40,324 nt of DNA from Colwellia_A sp047621305 (GCA_047621305.1 JBLHNB010000049.1:1-40324), one strand, 5' to 3'. Numbered from the stretch's first letter, positions 7,971-16,450 are shown. The notes: a model not told the origin generated them from the sequence alone. Numbers and translations: made by a program.

Positions 7971-8903
7971 TTAATGATTCTCTTTAATGTATTTTGAGGT
8001 TTGATGTTCAGCAAACCATTGGGAAATAAGTGTGTCAGACGTTAACAGAGCTTGATTATCTGTCAGTTCTAAATGGGTTAATGGTGCAAGCAAGTTCGGC
8101 GTTTCGATGGCTTGTTGTGCGCTCATCAATGCTTTTACAGCGATAGGGCTTGCTACTTGAAAAAGGTTATCTACAGCATTATTCCACAGTGGAAATAAGC
8201 TTTGAGTTTCCCCTTGCAATGATAATTCAACATATAATTTAGTTGCTTGCGGCCAAGCATTTGCGCATACAGAAACAAGTCCTTTAGCGCCAGCTTGCGC
8301 TAAATAGGGCATCATTGCGTCTTCACCGCTAAATAGCGAAAGTTCAGGGCAATGTTGACGATAAGCAAGAAATTGCGTTATATCACCACTAGCTTCTTTT
8401 AGCGCCCAGCAATTTTTATGTTTTTGTAGCGCTTTTAAGGTTGAAATAGGAATGGCCACGCCGCTGCGTGAAGGTACGTTATATAACATACAAGGATGTT
8501 GCGCCGCATCAAGCAGTGCAGAAAACCACTGTGTTTGTCCTACTGGGCCAGGCTTTGTATAAATAGGGCTACCCAATAAATAAGCGGCAATAGGAAGATG
8601 ATTACAATGTGATATCCAATTGATTTGCTCTGTTAAATTATAACCGCCAACAGCAATCATTAAAGGAACATTAAGGGATAATTGACAGATAAACTCAACA
8701 ATACTGAGTTGTTCTTGAGATGTTAAGGCTAAACCTTCGCCAGTACTGCCTAATAATACCAGCCCATTACCCGCTTGTGCTTGTGTAACTGCAATACTTT
8801 TTAAGCTAGTAAAGTCAATATCACCTGATGCAGACAAAGGCGTTATTAACGCAGTCCACAGTGAATTTTGATTTAAATTTTCGAATGTATTCTTTTGATT
8901 CAT
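7971..8903 (-). CDS. dapA: DapA-like 4-hydroxy-tetrahydrodipicolinate synthase
   Basis: Class I aldolase-fold enzyme that joins pyruvate and aspartate semialdehyde in the first committed step to diaminopimelate and lysine. With the start at ATG 8903 the protein is 310 residues. Catalytic marks are the Schiff-base lysine in WALKEASGDI (K169), the tyrosine in MLYNVPSRSG (Y141) and R146 of the same motif, which in DapA binds the semialdehyde carboxylate. GSTGEG replaces the usual GTTGES. The frame is open to 8948, but the earlier ATGs have no ribosome site, while 8903 has GAGAG inside a regulatory hairpin. The lysine riboswitch upstream strongly supports a lysine-pathway role over other DapA-superfamily lyases. 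Confidence 0.85.
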   Translation of the reverse strand: MNQKNTFENLNQNSLWTALITPLSASGDIDFTSLKSIAVTQAQAGNGLVLLGSTGEGLALTSQEQLSIVEFICQLSLNVPLMIAVGGYNLTEQINWISHCNHLPIAAYLLGSPIYTKPGPVGQTQWFSALLDAAQHPCMLYNVPSRSGVAIPISTLKALQKHKNCWALKEASGDITQFLAYRQHCPELSLFSGEDAMMPYLAQAGAKGLVSVCANAWPQATKLYVELSLQGETQSLFPLWNNAVDNLFQVASPIAVKALMSAQQAIETPNLLAPLTHLELTDNQALLTSDTLISQWFAEHQTSKYIKENH

Positions 8904-8904
8904 T

Positions 8905-8931
8905 GCTCTCGAACTCATTTCGTTCGGAGAA
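8905..8931 (-). promoter_or_regulatory. Hairpin sequestering the dapA ribosome-binding site
   Basis: Just upstream of ATG 8903, minus-strand TTCTC-C-GAAC... pairs with GTTCGAGAG across a short loop: five pairs, one bulged C, then four more. The GAGAG Shine-Dalgarno element is inside the stem. It lies 55 bases past the aptamer and looks like the expression platform of the lysine riboswitch, acting on translation. Confidence 0.6.
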
Positions 8932-8985
8932 CTAAAAGGCATTTGCAATGACCAGAAGACACCAAGAAGTGCTTAGCCATACAAA

Positions 8986-9230
8986 GGCCAGAAGCTCTCC
9001 ACCAATTTGGTGACAGTTGTTGGGATTCAACCCCATACTAAACAATTAAAAAGTGCTTAAGTATGTATCAAATTAATCATTAAACTTGATAACGACAACC
9101 GATAAATACCGCATCAAAAGGGTATTTATCTCGGCGCTAATCCCCCTCATTATCACTATTCAGAGTTTGATCTCTTTATGCTTATATTAAGCAAAATGAT
9201 AACTACCTGGCTAACGCTCCTCTTCTGGCC
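8986..9230 (-). promoter_or_regulatory. Lysine riboswitch (L box) aptamer
   Basis: Read on the minus strand, GGCCAGAAGAGGAGCG (from 9230) opens the P1 stem and AGCTTCTGGCC (ending 8986) closes it, a 9-bp perfect P1. Between them are the conserved core pieces known from the Escherichia lysC leader: GTAGTTA, GAGGGGG followed by GCGCCGAGAT, ATCGG, GGGGTTGAATCCC, then GTCACCA and TGGTGGAG. Length (245 bases) and element order fit the five-helix lysine aptamer. It precedes the DapA-like gene by 83 bases. Lysine binding is expected to turn the operon off. A 62-codon plus-strand frame across it is not a gene. Confidence 0.95.
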
Positions 9231-9319
9231 CTATTTTGTTAAGTCATTATTGGTTAGAAAAACCACTAACAACTTAGTCAGAATAAGGGACGACGCTATT
9301 AAAACACTTTTTAGAGTAT

Positions 9320-10576
9320 TTAGTCAACAAGCTGATAATCTTCACAAATTGCCCGCTCTATTTTGACCAAACGATCCTGCCCCCAACATGAAATATCTCG
9401 ATAACGAAAACATGGTACGCCCCATAAACCGGCATCATCAAGCTCAATTTGATGAGCATCAGACCATAATTGCCAATCATGACTTTCAGCGTAAACAAGG
9501 GCTTCGTCATAGTTTAAATCAATTTTTTTACATATTAATTCGATATTTTTCGATACTGATAAATCCAAATTATTCACATAAATAGCTTCAAACATCGCTT
9601 TTAGATAAATAAAATCGACTTGTTTATGCTCGGCAAAAGCAAATAATTGATAACAGTTAGCAACGCCTTGAATCAAAGGATCGGAAAAACTCTTTAAAGG
9701 AATATTTAATTTTTTAGCCTCTCTTGCAGCATCAAGAAAAATACAGCGTTGTTTATTATTAGCAACACTATTTTTGGTCATCATCGGCAATAAAGGTTTT
9801 ATTTTTAATGGAATACCATAATGTTTACATAATTTATAGGCTTGCAATAAACCAATATAGGCATAAGGGCTATGTAAAGAAATAAATGCTTCAAGAACTC
9901 TTGGATTTACTATGATGTTGTTATCATTTAGTGCAATAAAAGAGAGTAAGTTTTTTTGATAGTTTATTTGGTAAGGTTCTTTGTTTAACGCCATTATATG
10001 TAAGCGCCTTTCAAGATGCTCAAGTCGGTCTACGCCAGTAAACCACTCGCCGCAGAAAAAGAGAGTGCCTGGGTAATAATGGCCATAAGAAAGTAAGCGT
10101 TGTTGATTTTTAACTTGAAAGTTTATAATCGGTGTTGATTGTTGATAATGCTCATCAAATTCGCCAAACCAAGTACGTGTAAAGATATCGATGGCATCAT
10201 CTAAACGCTTTACTTTCAATTGCCAAGATTGTTGCCCCGTAATCAGTGATGATGCACCAGGAAAATCTTTTACTTTGATTAAATTATATTGTCCTGCAAT
10301 ATAATTAGCATCTATTATTGCCCACTGTCTCAGTAAGTGGGCATCGATACTGATCCCTGGCACACTTTCATAAATTAAATATAAATTAACTTTAATTTTA
10401 AATCGTTTTTCAAATTCAGGTAAGACTTGAATTAACATGAAACTATGAGGATCATTTAAAGCAAGGTATACATCGACAGTTGCTGATTTACCCAATAAAC
10501 GGGGCAGTGTATAGAAGCGCATCGTTAATAATATTCGGCGCAAAGAACCTTTTAACCAAAGTATCCTTAACCGCAT
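9320..10576 (-). CDS. Duplicated DsbA/GST-kappa-fold protein (2-hydroxychromene-2-carboxylate isomerase-like)
   Basis: 418 residues with two thioredoxin-like halves of the DsbA/HCCA-isomerase type. The first begins VDVYLALNDPHSFMLIQVLPEFEKRF (about 34-60). The second begins SLHSPYAYIGLLQAYKLCKHYGIPLKIKPLLP (about 243-274) and ends WGVPCFRYRDISCWGQDRL, the cis-proline loop and C-terminal WGQDRL signature of GST-kappa/HCCA isomerases. The serine that binds glutathione in that family may be S245. There is no CxxC motif, so it is not a thiol oxidase. No signal peptide. It is a single gene ending 90 bases before the riboswitch. Substrate unknown; a glutathione-dependent isomerase or transferase is possible. 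Confidence 0.75.
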   Translation of the reverse strand: MRLRILWLKGSLRRILLTMRFYTLPRLLGKSATVDVYLALNDPHSFMLIQVLPEFEKRFKIKVNLYLIYESVPGISIDAHLLRQWAIIDANYIAGQYNLIKVKDFPGASSLITGQQSWQLKVKRLDDAIDIFTRTWFGEFDEHYQQSTPIINFQVKNQQRLLSYGHYYPGTLFFCGEWFTGVDRLEHLERRLHIMALNKEPYQINYQKNLLSFIALNDNNIIVNPRVLEAFISLHSPYAYIGLLQAYKLCKHYGIPLKIKPLLPMMTKNSVANNKQRCIFLDAAREAKKLNIPLKSFSDPLIQGVANCYQLFAFAEHKQVDFIYLKAMFEAIYVNNLDLSVSKNIELICKKIDLNYDEALVYAESHDWQLWSDAHQIELDDAGLWGVPCFRYRDISCWGQDRLVKIERAICEDYQLVD

Positions 10577-10942
10577 GATAATTTTTGATAAGATATCCTA
10601 CCCCTTGATTTTTTTAACAATTATAATTTAATAACTCTTTTAGTAGTATTGCCAGCAAAGATCCTAAATACCAGTTATTTTCTAACCTTATTAGGCTTCA
10701 TTCAGCTTTATACTCAACCATTCACACTTGGCACTAGAGCCATCCTATACACCAAGAATAAGGATCATTTCTAGTGTCTCTCATCTATTAGCTAAGAATA
10801 TCAAAGAACCAGCAAGACTGTATAAAAAACAACAAGACACACAATAAAAATCAACACCCCCTATAATTTAATGAATAAGTTTGGGAATAATCAGCCCTTC
10901 ACGTAGAATATACGTCATTGTAAAATAATATAGATATACTTA
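10577..10942. other. 366-base intergenic region between divergent genes
   Basis: AT-rich and without an open frame of note. It must contain the promoters of the HCCA-isomerase-like gene (minus) and rsmC (plus). I see no convincing operator, RNA gene or repeat in it. Confidence 0.6.
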
Positions 10943-11977
10943 ATGTCATTAACCAATACCAGTCAATTATTGCTGCGTAATTTCGAATTATTGAACGCAA
11001 AAGAACCACTTTTCATTAATTTATTGCCTGATGATTTTACACAGACCTATTTAACAAAAAATCCTACTGCACGGGTAACATCTTACAACACTCATTTTGA
11101 ATACTATCAACAGCATAAGTTAAACAAACAGGTAAACTGTGTTTTTAGTGCTCATTACCAAACAAAAATAAAACACGATTTAGTTATTTTACAATTTCCT
11201 AAAAGCAAGACAGAGCTTAACTTCACGCTTACCATGATTTCAGAACATCTTACCTCAGATGCTAAAATACTGGTCGTCGGTGAAAATAAAAGTGGCATAA
11301 AATCAATTGATAAACTTACTCAGAAAACACTAACATCTTGTAATAATATTGATGCTGCTCGCCATTGCCTATTATTTTTAGCTTCAATTTCACTGCAAGC
11401 AATACCTTTTGATTTAAATAACTGGTACCAGTATTACACGGTTGAATTTGATAATATCCATATTAAAGTTGCCGCATTACCCGGGGTTTTTAGCCAAAAG
11501 GCATTAGATAAAGGTAGTGCCGTTTTACTAGAAAATCTTCCCCATAGCTTTAAAGGTCAAATATTAGATTTTGGTTGTGGCGCCGGCGTTATTGCAAGTT
11601 ACATCGGTAAGAAGTTTCCAGAAACACAATTATCATTATTAGATGTTAATGCTCTGGCAATAAACTCTGCAGAAAAAACACTGGCTATCAATAACTTAAA
11701 AGGTCATGTTTTTGCATCAGATAGTTTATCTGAAGTAACAAAAAAATATGACCATGTTGTCTCTAATCCGCCTTTTCATCAAGGTAAACAAACAAACTAT
11801 GTTGCCACTGAACGCTTTCTTAGTGAAATAAAGCGATTCCTCGTTAAACAAGGTGACGTTATTATTGTTGCGAATAGCTTTTTACGTTATCAACCGATAA
11901 TGGAACAATTTATCGGTAAAACCATTAAAGTCTGTAGTAAAAATGGCTTTACTGTCTACTCAAGTAAACAAATATAA
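10943..11977 (+). CDS. rsmC: 16S rRNA m2G1207 methyltransferase RsmC
   Basis: SAM-dependent methyltransferase that modifies G1207 of 16S rRNA in the 30S subunit. The 344-residue length is typical. It has the duplicated architecture of the family: a degenerate N-terminal methyltransferase-like domain (about 1-170), then a catalytic domain with SAM motif I ILDFGCGAGVIASYIG, acidic motif LSLLDVNALAINSAEKTL, and the base-flipping motif NPPFHQG for N2-guanine methylation. The end, NGFTVYSSK, is also family-typical. It is transcribed alone. No clear Shine-Dalgarno sequence precedes the ATG at 10943. Confidence 0.93.
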   Translation: MSLTNTSQLLLRNFELLNAKEPLFINLLPDDFTQTYLTKNPTARVTSYNTHFEYYQQHKLNKQVNCVFSAHYQTKIKHDLVILQFPKSKTELNFTLTMISEHLTSDAKILVVGENKSGIKSIDKLTQKTLTSCNNIDAARHCLLFLASISLQAIPFDLNNWYQYYTVEFDNIHIKVAALPGVFSQKALDKGSAVLLENLPHSFKGQILDFGCGAGVIASYIGKKFPETQLSLLDVNALAINSAEKTLAINNLKGHVFASDSLSEVTKKYDHVVSNPPFHQGKQTNYVATERFLSEIKRFLVKQGDVIIVANSFLRYQPIMEQFIGKTIKVCSKNGFTVYSSKQI

Positions 11978-12200
11978 GTGCCTTTAAAACAAGTTAATAT
12001 ATAAATTTTACGTATGCAAACATAATTAATTGAGAAACATGAGCTTACCTGTCTATACTGTTGTTTAACTCCTTTACAATTCATGACTATTTATAAGGAA
12101 TAACGTTTTAACAATAAAAAATCAAATGATGATCGAGTATTAATTTGTTATTTTATTAAGTAAAGTTGAAAAAGGTTCATTTTAACTTTGAGCATTATTT

Positions 12201-13850
12201 ATGGAACCATTTACAATGATGAGTATGACTAAGTCTGCGATGACACCCACTAAAAATATAAGTACTTTACGACGTTCATTTGTTTTAATGATTGTAGGCT
12301 TTGTCGCTATTGCTCTCATTATTAGTACGCTCATCATTGCTAAAATTTATATTAAGCATACCCAACAAGAACTCCTCGCGAATGTTCAACAACTGGCTAA
12401 TTTAATCTCTACGGTAACCATTGTAGACCTTACTAATGATGACCATGATAACTTACACAACAAATTGAAAAAGCTAAATATTATTCCAAATATTAGCTAT
12501 ATTCATATATACCGAGTCAATTCACAAAACGAAATAGATTTTTTCACTAGTTATAACAAAGGTAGCGACTATCCTGCTATCCCCAATAAAATAAATAGCA
12601 TCAATGTATTATCAACACCTAAAATATCAAACGAAATCATCGAGTTTATCTTGCCTATTACGCAAAATAACGAACTCTATGGTTATGTTTATTTACAGTC
12701 TAATAACGACAATATTACCTCATTAAAAAATCAAATAATTACAACGCTTATCATCACTAGCATTATTATAATTTTTCTCGGACTTATGGTGTCACTAAGA
12801 TTAAGCCAGATAATAACAACAGCAATAAATGTGCTGGTTGATACAATCCAGAAAATATCACAAAACAAAGATTACACCATCGAATGTCCTGAAATGCCCC
12901 ATAAAGAATTTGATATTTTAGCGCGAAATTTAAATATCATGTTAAACAGAACTGAGCGGCACATTTTTAAATTATCTGAGACAAAACAACAAAGTATAAC
13001 CTTGACTAAAGAACTAGAAAATAAAGTAAATAAACGTACCGATGCACTTAAAGAATCGAATCAAGAGTTATTATCAACATTAGAGAAGCTACATCAGTTT
13101 CAAGGAAAATTAGTTGAAAGTGAAAAAATGGCCTCGCTCGGTGATATGGTTGCTGGAGTTGCACATGAAGTTAATACGCCTATCGGCCTAGGGGTAACCG
13201 CCTCAACTTTATTAGCTGATCGTTTAAATGAAATAAAAACTGCCTTTGAAGAAAAGACATTAAAATCGAGCCATCTAAAGAAATTTCTTAACGAGGGTCA
13301 AGAAAACGTTGATATTATCTATAGAAACCTTAATCGAGCAGCCAACCTAATTTCAAGTTTTAAAAAAGTAGCCGTTGATCAATCTAATGAAAATATCCAT
13401 TTATTTAACGTTAATGACTTGCTTAATGAGGTTGTTTTAACTTTAGCTCCTGAGATTAATCGTACCCCATATCGCATTGAACTTAATTGTCCTGATGATT
13501 TAAGCGTAACAAGTAAACCGGGACCTATTAATCAAATTATTATTAACCTTATTCTTAATTCAATTATTCATGGTTTTGAAGCTCGTCAATACGGGACTGT
13601 TTACATCACTGTCATGCTCTTAAGTCATCAATTGAATATACATTATAGAGACGATGGGATTGGGATAGATGAATCAATTAAAAATAAAGTATTTGAACCA
13701 TTCACAACAACTAAAAGAGGTTCGGGGGGCAGTGGTCTTGGTTTGCATCTGGTTTATAACTTGGTGACACAAGCACTCGGCGGCAGTATTGAATTTCAAA
13801 GTGAAAAAGACCAAGGGGTTAGCTTCGATATCAGCTTCCCCATCGACTAA
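12201..13850 (+). CDS. Membrane sensor histidine kinase
   Basis: 549 residues. Transmembrane helix 1 (about 27-49), a periplasmic sensor domain (about 50-178), helix 2 (about 179-198), a HAMP-like linker and a coiled coil (about 255-305), then the kinase core. The phosphoacceptor is H322 in VAHEVNTPIGLG. ATP-binding boxes are NQIIINLILNSIIHGF (N), DDGIGID (G1) and GSGGSGLGLHLVYNLV (G2). There is no receiver or Hpt domain, so it is a classical kinase, not ArcB-like. arcA follows by 169 bases on the same strand, but the gap holds no obvious shared signal and partnership is unproven. The HEVNTPIG H-box is typical of kinases that often lack an adjacent regulator. The sensed signal is unknown. Confidence 0.9.
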   Translation: MEPFTMMSMTKSAMTPTKNISTLRRSFVLMIVGFVAIALIISTLIIAKIYIKHTQQELLANVQQLANLISTVTIVDLTNDDHDNLHNKLKKLNIIPNISYIHIYRVNSQNEIDFFTSYNKGSDYPAIPNKINSINVLSTPKISNEIIEFILPITQNNELYGYVYLQSNNDNITSLKNQIITTLIITSIIIIFLGLMVSLRLSQIITTAINVLVDTIQKISQNKDYTIECPEMPHKEFDILARNLNIMLNRTERHIFKLSETKQQSITLTKELENKVNKRTDALKESNQELLSTLEKLHQFQGKLVESEKMASLGDMVAGVAHEVNTPIGLGVTASTLLADRLNEIKTAFEEKTLKSSHLKKFLNEGQENVDIIYRNLNRAANLISSFKKVAVDQSNENIHLFNVNDLLNEVVLTLAPEINRTPYRIELNCPDDLSVTSKPGPINQIIINLILNSIIHGFEARQYGTVYITVMLLSHQLNIHYRDDGIGIDESIKNKVFEPFTTTKRGSGGSGLGLHLVYNLVTQALGGSIEFQSEKDQGVSFDISFPID

Positions 13851-14019
13851 ACGATAGAAAATAGAAGAAGCGCCATATAGTCAGGCATATAAAACAATTT
13901 ACATGATTGTCTTTTGTAGAAAGGTTATATAACATGTCTGTTAATAACGTTAAGGATATAATATAAATAATTTAATTATATCCTTAACTCAAATTTGAAT
14001 TAAAACTGGGTAATAAAAA

Positions 14020-14721
14020 ATGCAAAAACCTCATATACTTGTCGTAGAAGATGAAGATGTAACTCGCTTTAATCTACGAAATTTATTTGAAGCTGAAGGA
14101 TACGATGTTTCCGAAGCTACCGATGGTGAAAGCATGGAAAAGCAATTGCAGCAAAATGCAATTAACCTTGTGATCATGGATATAAACTTACCAGGAAAAA
14201 ATGGTTTATTATTAGCAAGAGAACTCACTAATAATCGTGAATTGGGTTTAATCTTTCTGACTGGAAGAGACAGTGATATTGATAAGATTTTAGGATTGGA
14301 AATTGGTGCTGACGATTACCTTACCAAACCTTTTAATCCTCGAGAACTAACAATACGTGCTCGAAATATTTTAAGCAGAATATCTCAAACCAAGTCAGAC
14401 TCTGACAAAGCAGTAATAACCTTCAACCAATGGGTATTAGATGGCAATTCACGTAAAATGACTAGTCCTACCGGAGATGTTGTTGCTATACCTAGAGGTG
14501 AATACCGTGCACTACGTTTATTAATTGATAATGCGGGACAAATTGTCACTCGTCAGCAATTAATTAAAGAGATGACAGGCAGAGATCTTCGCTCAAATGA
14601 TAGAACCGTAGATGTAACCATTAGGCGTTTACGTAAACATTTTGAATCTGTCGATGGTGCACCCGAAATGATCAATACCATTCACGGTGAAGGTTACAGA
14701 TTTATCGGCTCTACAGATTAA
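14020..14721 (+). CDS. arcA: Aerobic/anoxic redox response regulator ArcA
   Basis: OmpR-family response regulator that controls respiratory and TCA-cycle genes under low oxygen. The receiver domain (1-120) has the acidic pocket E10/D11, phosphoacceptor D54 in MDINLPGKNGLLLAREL, and the switch segment LTGRDSDIDKILGLEIGADDYLTKPFNPRELTIRARN, nearly the Escherichia ArcA sequence. The C-terminal winged helix (about 135-233) ends NTIHGEGYRFIGS. Length 233, close to the usual 238. A convergent Hpt gene (hptA) lies 200 bases downstream, matching the split Arc phosphorelay of Shewanella-type bacteria. A MITE-like repeat and a hairpin lie between them. Confidence 0.95.
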   Translation: MQKPHILVVEDEDVTRFNLRNLFEAEGYDVSEATDGESMEKQLQQNAINLVIMDINLPGKNGLLLARELTNNRELGLIFLTGRDSDIDKILGLEIGADDYLTKPFNPRELTIRARNILSRISQTKSDSDKAVITFNQWVLDGNSRKMTSPTGDVVAIPRGEYRALRLLIDNAGQIVTRQQLIKEMTGRDLRSNDRTVDVTIRRLRKHFESVDGAPEMINTIHGEGYRFIGSTD

Positions 14722-14740
14722 TTTAAAGAACAATTGAGTA

Positions 14741-14861
14741 TATACCCGTACTCATTGAAGATGCAGGTTTTGATCAGTCTAAAAACCTCATCTACTGCGT
14801 TGCATTCAATCCTAATAGCCCGCTATTACTCAATCATGTATCTTCAATGACCACGGGGATA
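14741..14861. repeat. MITE-like palindromic repeat element, copy 1
   Basis: A 121-base non-coding element. Imperfect terminal inverted repeats run from TATACCCGTACTCATTGAAG (14741) and, reversed, TATCCCCGTGGTCATTGAAG (ending 14861), about 21 of 25 bases matching. Inside are further small palindromes, including AGGTTTT/AAAACCT and TAATAGC/GCTATTA. A second copy in reverse orientation begins at 40205. It sits between the convergent arcA and hptA genes, a site that tolerates insertions. No transposase is encoded, so it would have to move in trans. TA flanks both ends and could be a target duplication. Confidence 0.75.
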
Positions 14862-14908
14862 GTCATTACAATAGCGGTATCTACGTTATCGTAATGACTA
14901 GTTCTTTT
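14862..14908 (+). terminator. Hairpin with T-rich tail downstream of arcA
   Basis: GTCATTAC (14862) pairs with GTAATGAC (ending 14898), with further pairing inward and two mismatches. TAGTTCTTTTT follows on the plus strand. It directly abuts the MITE-like element and is 140 bases past the arcA stop. It probably ends arcA transcription. Confidence 0.5.
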
Positions 14909-14925
14909 TATTAGATAGGTATTAA

Positions 14926-15273
14926 TTAGGTATCTAACAACCAATGCTTAAAAGCATTTATCGCACGGTTGTTTAAAGTAATAAGTGCTTTTATAAACGC
15001 TGACTTTTCATCAGCTGAAGCAGTAGATTGTTCTATATCGACTAACGTTTTATGTACCGCTAATAAACCTACACTACCCGCAGCACCTTTCATTTTATGA
15101 CAAGCACCTTGCCATAAACTTTGTTCTTCAGCCAAAATATTACTTTCAATATCAATAAGATAAAGTTTGGACTGCTGCGTGTATAATTCAAGCATTTGTT
15201 GAACAATATCTTTGCCAAGATTATCTAAGTACCCTTGTAATAAACTTAGATCTAACTGATTAACTTCTCCCAC
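14926..15273 (-). CDS. hptA: Stand-alone histidine phosphotransfer protein of the Arc system (HptA)
   Basis: Hpt-domain protein of about 115 residues. The phosphorylatable histidine lies in ACHKMKGAAGSVGL (H59 from the start chosen), which closely matches the HKIKGAAGSVGL motif of the Hpt domain at the end of Escherichia ArcB. In Shewanella, a separate HptA relays phosphate from a hybrid kinase to ArcA; the same is expected here. I prefer the GTG at 15273, just after AGGGGG. A TTG at 15291 would add six residues but has no ribosome site. The gene converges on arcA and is divergent from folE2. The partner sensor is not in the window unless the neighbouring kinase feeds in. Confidence 0.85.
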   Translation of the reverse strand: MGEVNQLDLSLLQGYLDNLGKDIVQQMLELYTQQSKLYLIDIESNILAEEQSLWQGACHKMKGAAGSVGLLAVHKTLVDIEQSTASADEKSAFIKALITLNNRAINAFKHWLLDT

Positions 15274-15471
15274 AATACCCCCTAATATCAATGTTACTTA
15301 TTTAGCATTGTAACAAGCAATTTATAAAGATCATATTTATACTCATCACATTCAAATCTTGCTCTTTTGACAGTAACAGGTATAAAATACGTGCCTTGAA
15401 TTTTTACCTTGTTATCACTATATAACCTATATAGATAATCGTAACATTAAAAACATCGAACTGGAGTATAA

Positions 15472-16398
15472 ATGCCAACTGCAATGCCTGATATTGCCAA
15501 TCACACCACCGCACAAACTGAAGGAACTTTAGATTGGGTAGGTATGAGTAATATTGAAATTCCAATGATGGTGGCATCTAAAGGTGAAGCTGATCGAATG
15601 GTCTCAGCCCATGTTGATGCATTTGTAAACCTTAAAGATGCTAAAGCAAAAGGTATACATATGTCTCGTTTATACCTATTACTTGATGATCTTTCTAATA
15701 ACGAGGTATTAAATTTAAAAAATTTAGTTAACCTTCTAGATAATTTTATTAGCAGCCATCATGATTTAAGTGATAATGCGAAAGTCCAATTTAGCTTTGA
15801 TTATCATTTACGCCGAAAATCACTGATCAGTGGTAAACAAGGCTGGAAAGCTTATCCAACGACGATTACAGGTCGACTCAATCAAGGAAAAGTCACGATT
15901 GAACTAGCAACAGAAGTTCGTTATTCATCTACTTGCCCCTGTTCTGCTGCGCTTGCACGCCAATTGATCCAACAAGCATTTAAAGAAAAATTTCCATCAA
16001 CTAATACTGTCGAACTAGATTCAATACATGAATGGCTAGGTACCACTGATGGCATAGTTGCTACGCCCCATAGCCAACGTTCAGTAGCTGAAGTAAAGGT
16101 TAAATTAAACAAAGATACAATAGATTTTCCGATCGTCTATTTAGTTGACCTCATAGAAAATTCCCTAAAGACTCCAGTACAAGCCGCTGTAAAGCGTGAA
16201 GATGAACAAGAATTTGCTCGCTTAAACGGCCAAAATTTGATGTTCTGCGAAGATGCTGCACGTCACTTACAGTTTACGATGAATGATACCAGTGAATTTG
16301 ACGACTTTTGGCTGCGCATTAACCACTTAGAATCATTGCACGCTCATGATGCAGTGAGTGTAACGACCAAAGGCTTGATTAATGGCTATCAGCCTTAA
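15472..16398 (+). CDS. folE2: GTP cyclohydrolase IB (FolE2)
   Basis: First step of folate (and queuosine precursor) synthesis: GTP to 7,8-dihydroneopterin triphosphate. The 308-residue protein belongs to the GCYH-IB/DUF198 family, unrelated in length to FolE. The metal-binding cysteine is in YSSTCPCSAALARQ (C155, with C157 nearby), and the conserved histidine/glutamate region WLGTTDGIVATPHSQRSVAEV follows. FolE2 works with metals other than zinc, and in several bacteria it is a zinc-starvation paralogue. I see no Zur-box-like palindrome in the 198-base upstream gap. ACTGGAG lies before the ATG, and a good terminator follows. Confidence 0.95.
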   Translation: MPTAMPDIANHTTAQTEGTLDWVGMSNIEIPMMVASKGEADRMVSAHVDAFVNLKDAKAKGIHMSRLYLLLDDLSNNEVLNLKNLVNLLDNFISSHHDLSDNAKVQFSFDYHLRRKSLISGKQGWKAYPTTITGRLNQGKVTIELATEVRYSSTCPCSAALARQLIQQAFKEKFPSTNTVELDSIHEWLGTTDGIVATPHSQRSVAEVKVKLNKDTIDFPIVYLVDLIENSLKTPVQAAVKREDEQEFARLNGQNLMFCEDAARHLQFTMNDTSEFDDFWLRINHLESLHAHDAVSVTTKGLINGYQP

Positions 16399-16450
16399 CC
16401 TTCCTATGACACATTAAGACTTCAATAAATTAATCTATATTTCATATTAA

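Noticed and set aside
8986..9230. tRNA-like or T-box leader upstream of dapA
   Set aside because: No acceptor or anticodon arms; the order of conserved blocks matches the lysine aptamer.
9231..9330. Promoter for the riboswitch operon (TTGACT near 9328 with TTTAAT 17-18 bases on)
   Set aside because: The -10 match is weak and the transcription start would lie well upstream of P1; other weak candidates are equally good.
9178..9366. 62-codon plus-strand open frame
   Set aside because: It lies across the lysine riboswitch and the end of the HCCA-isomerase-like gene on the other strand; the RNA motifs explain the sequence.
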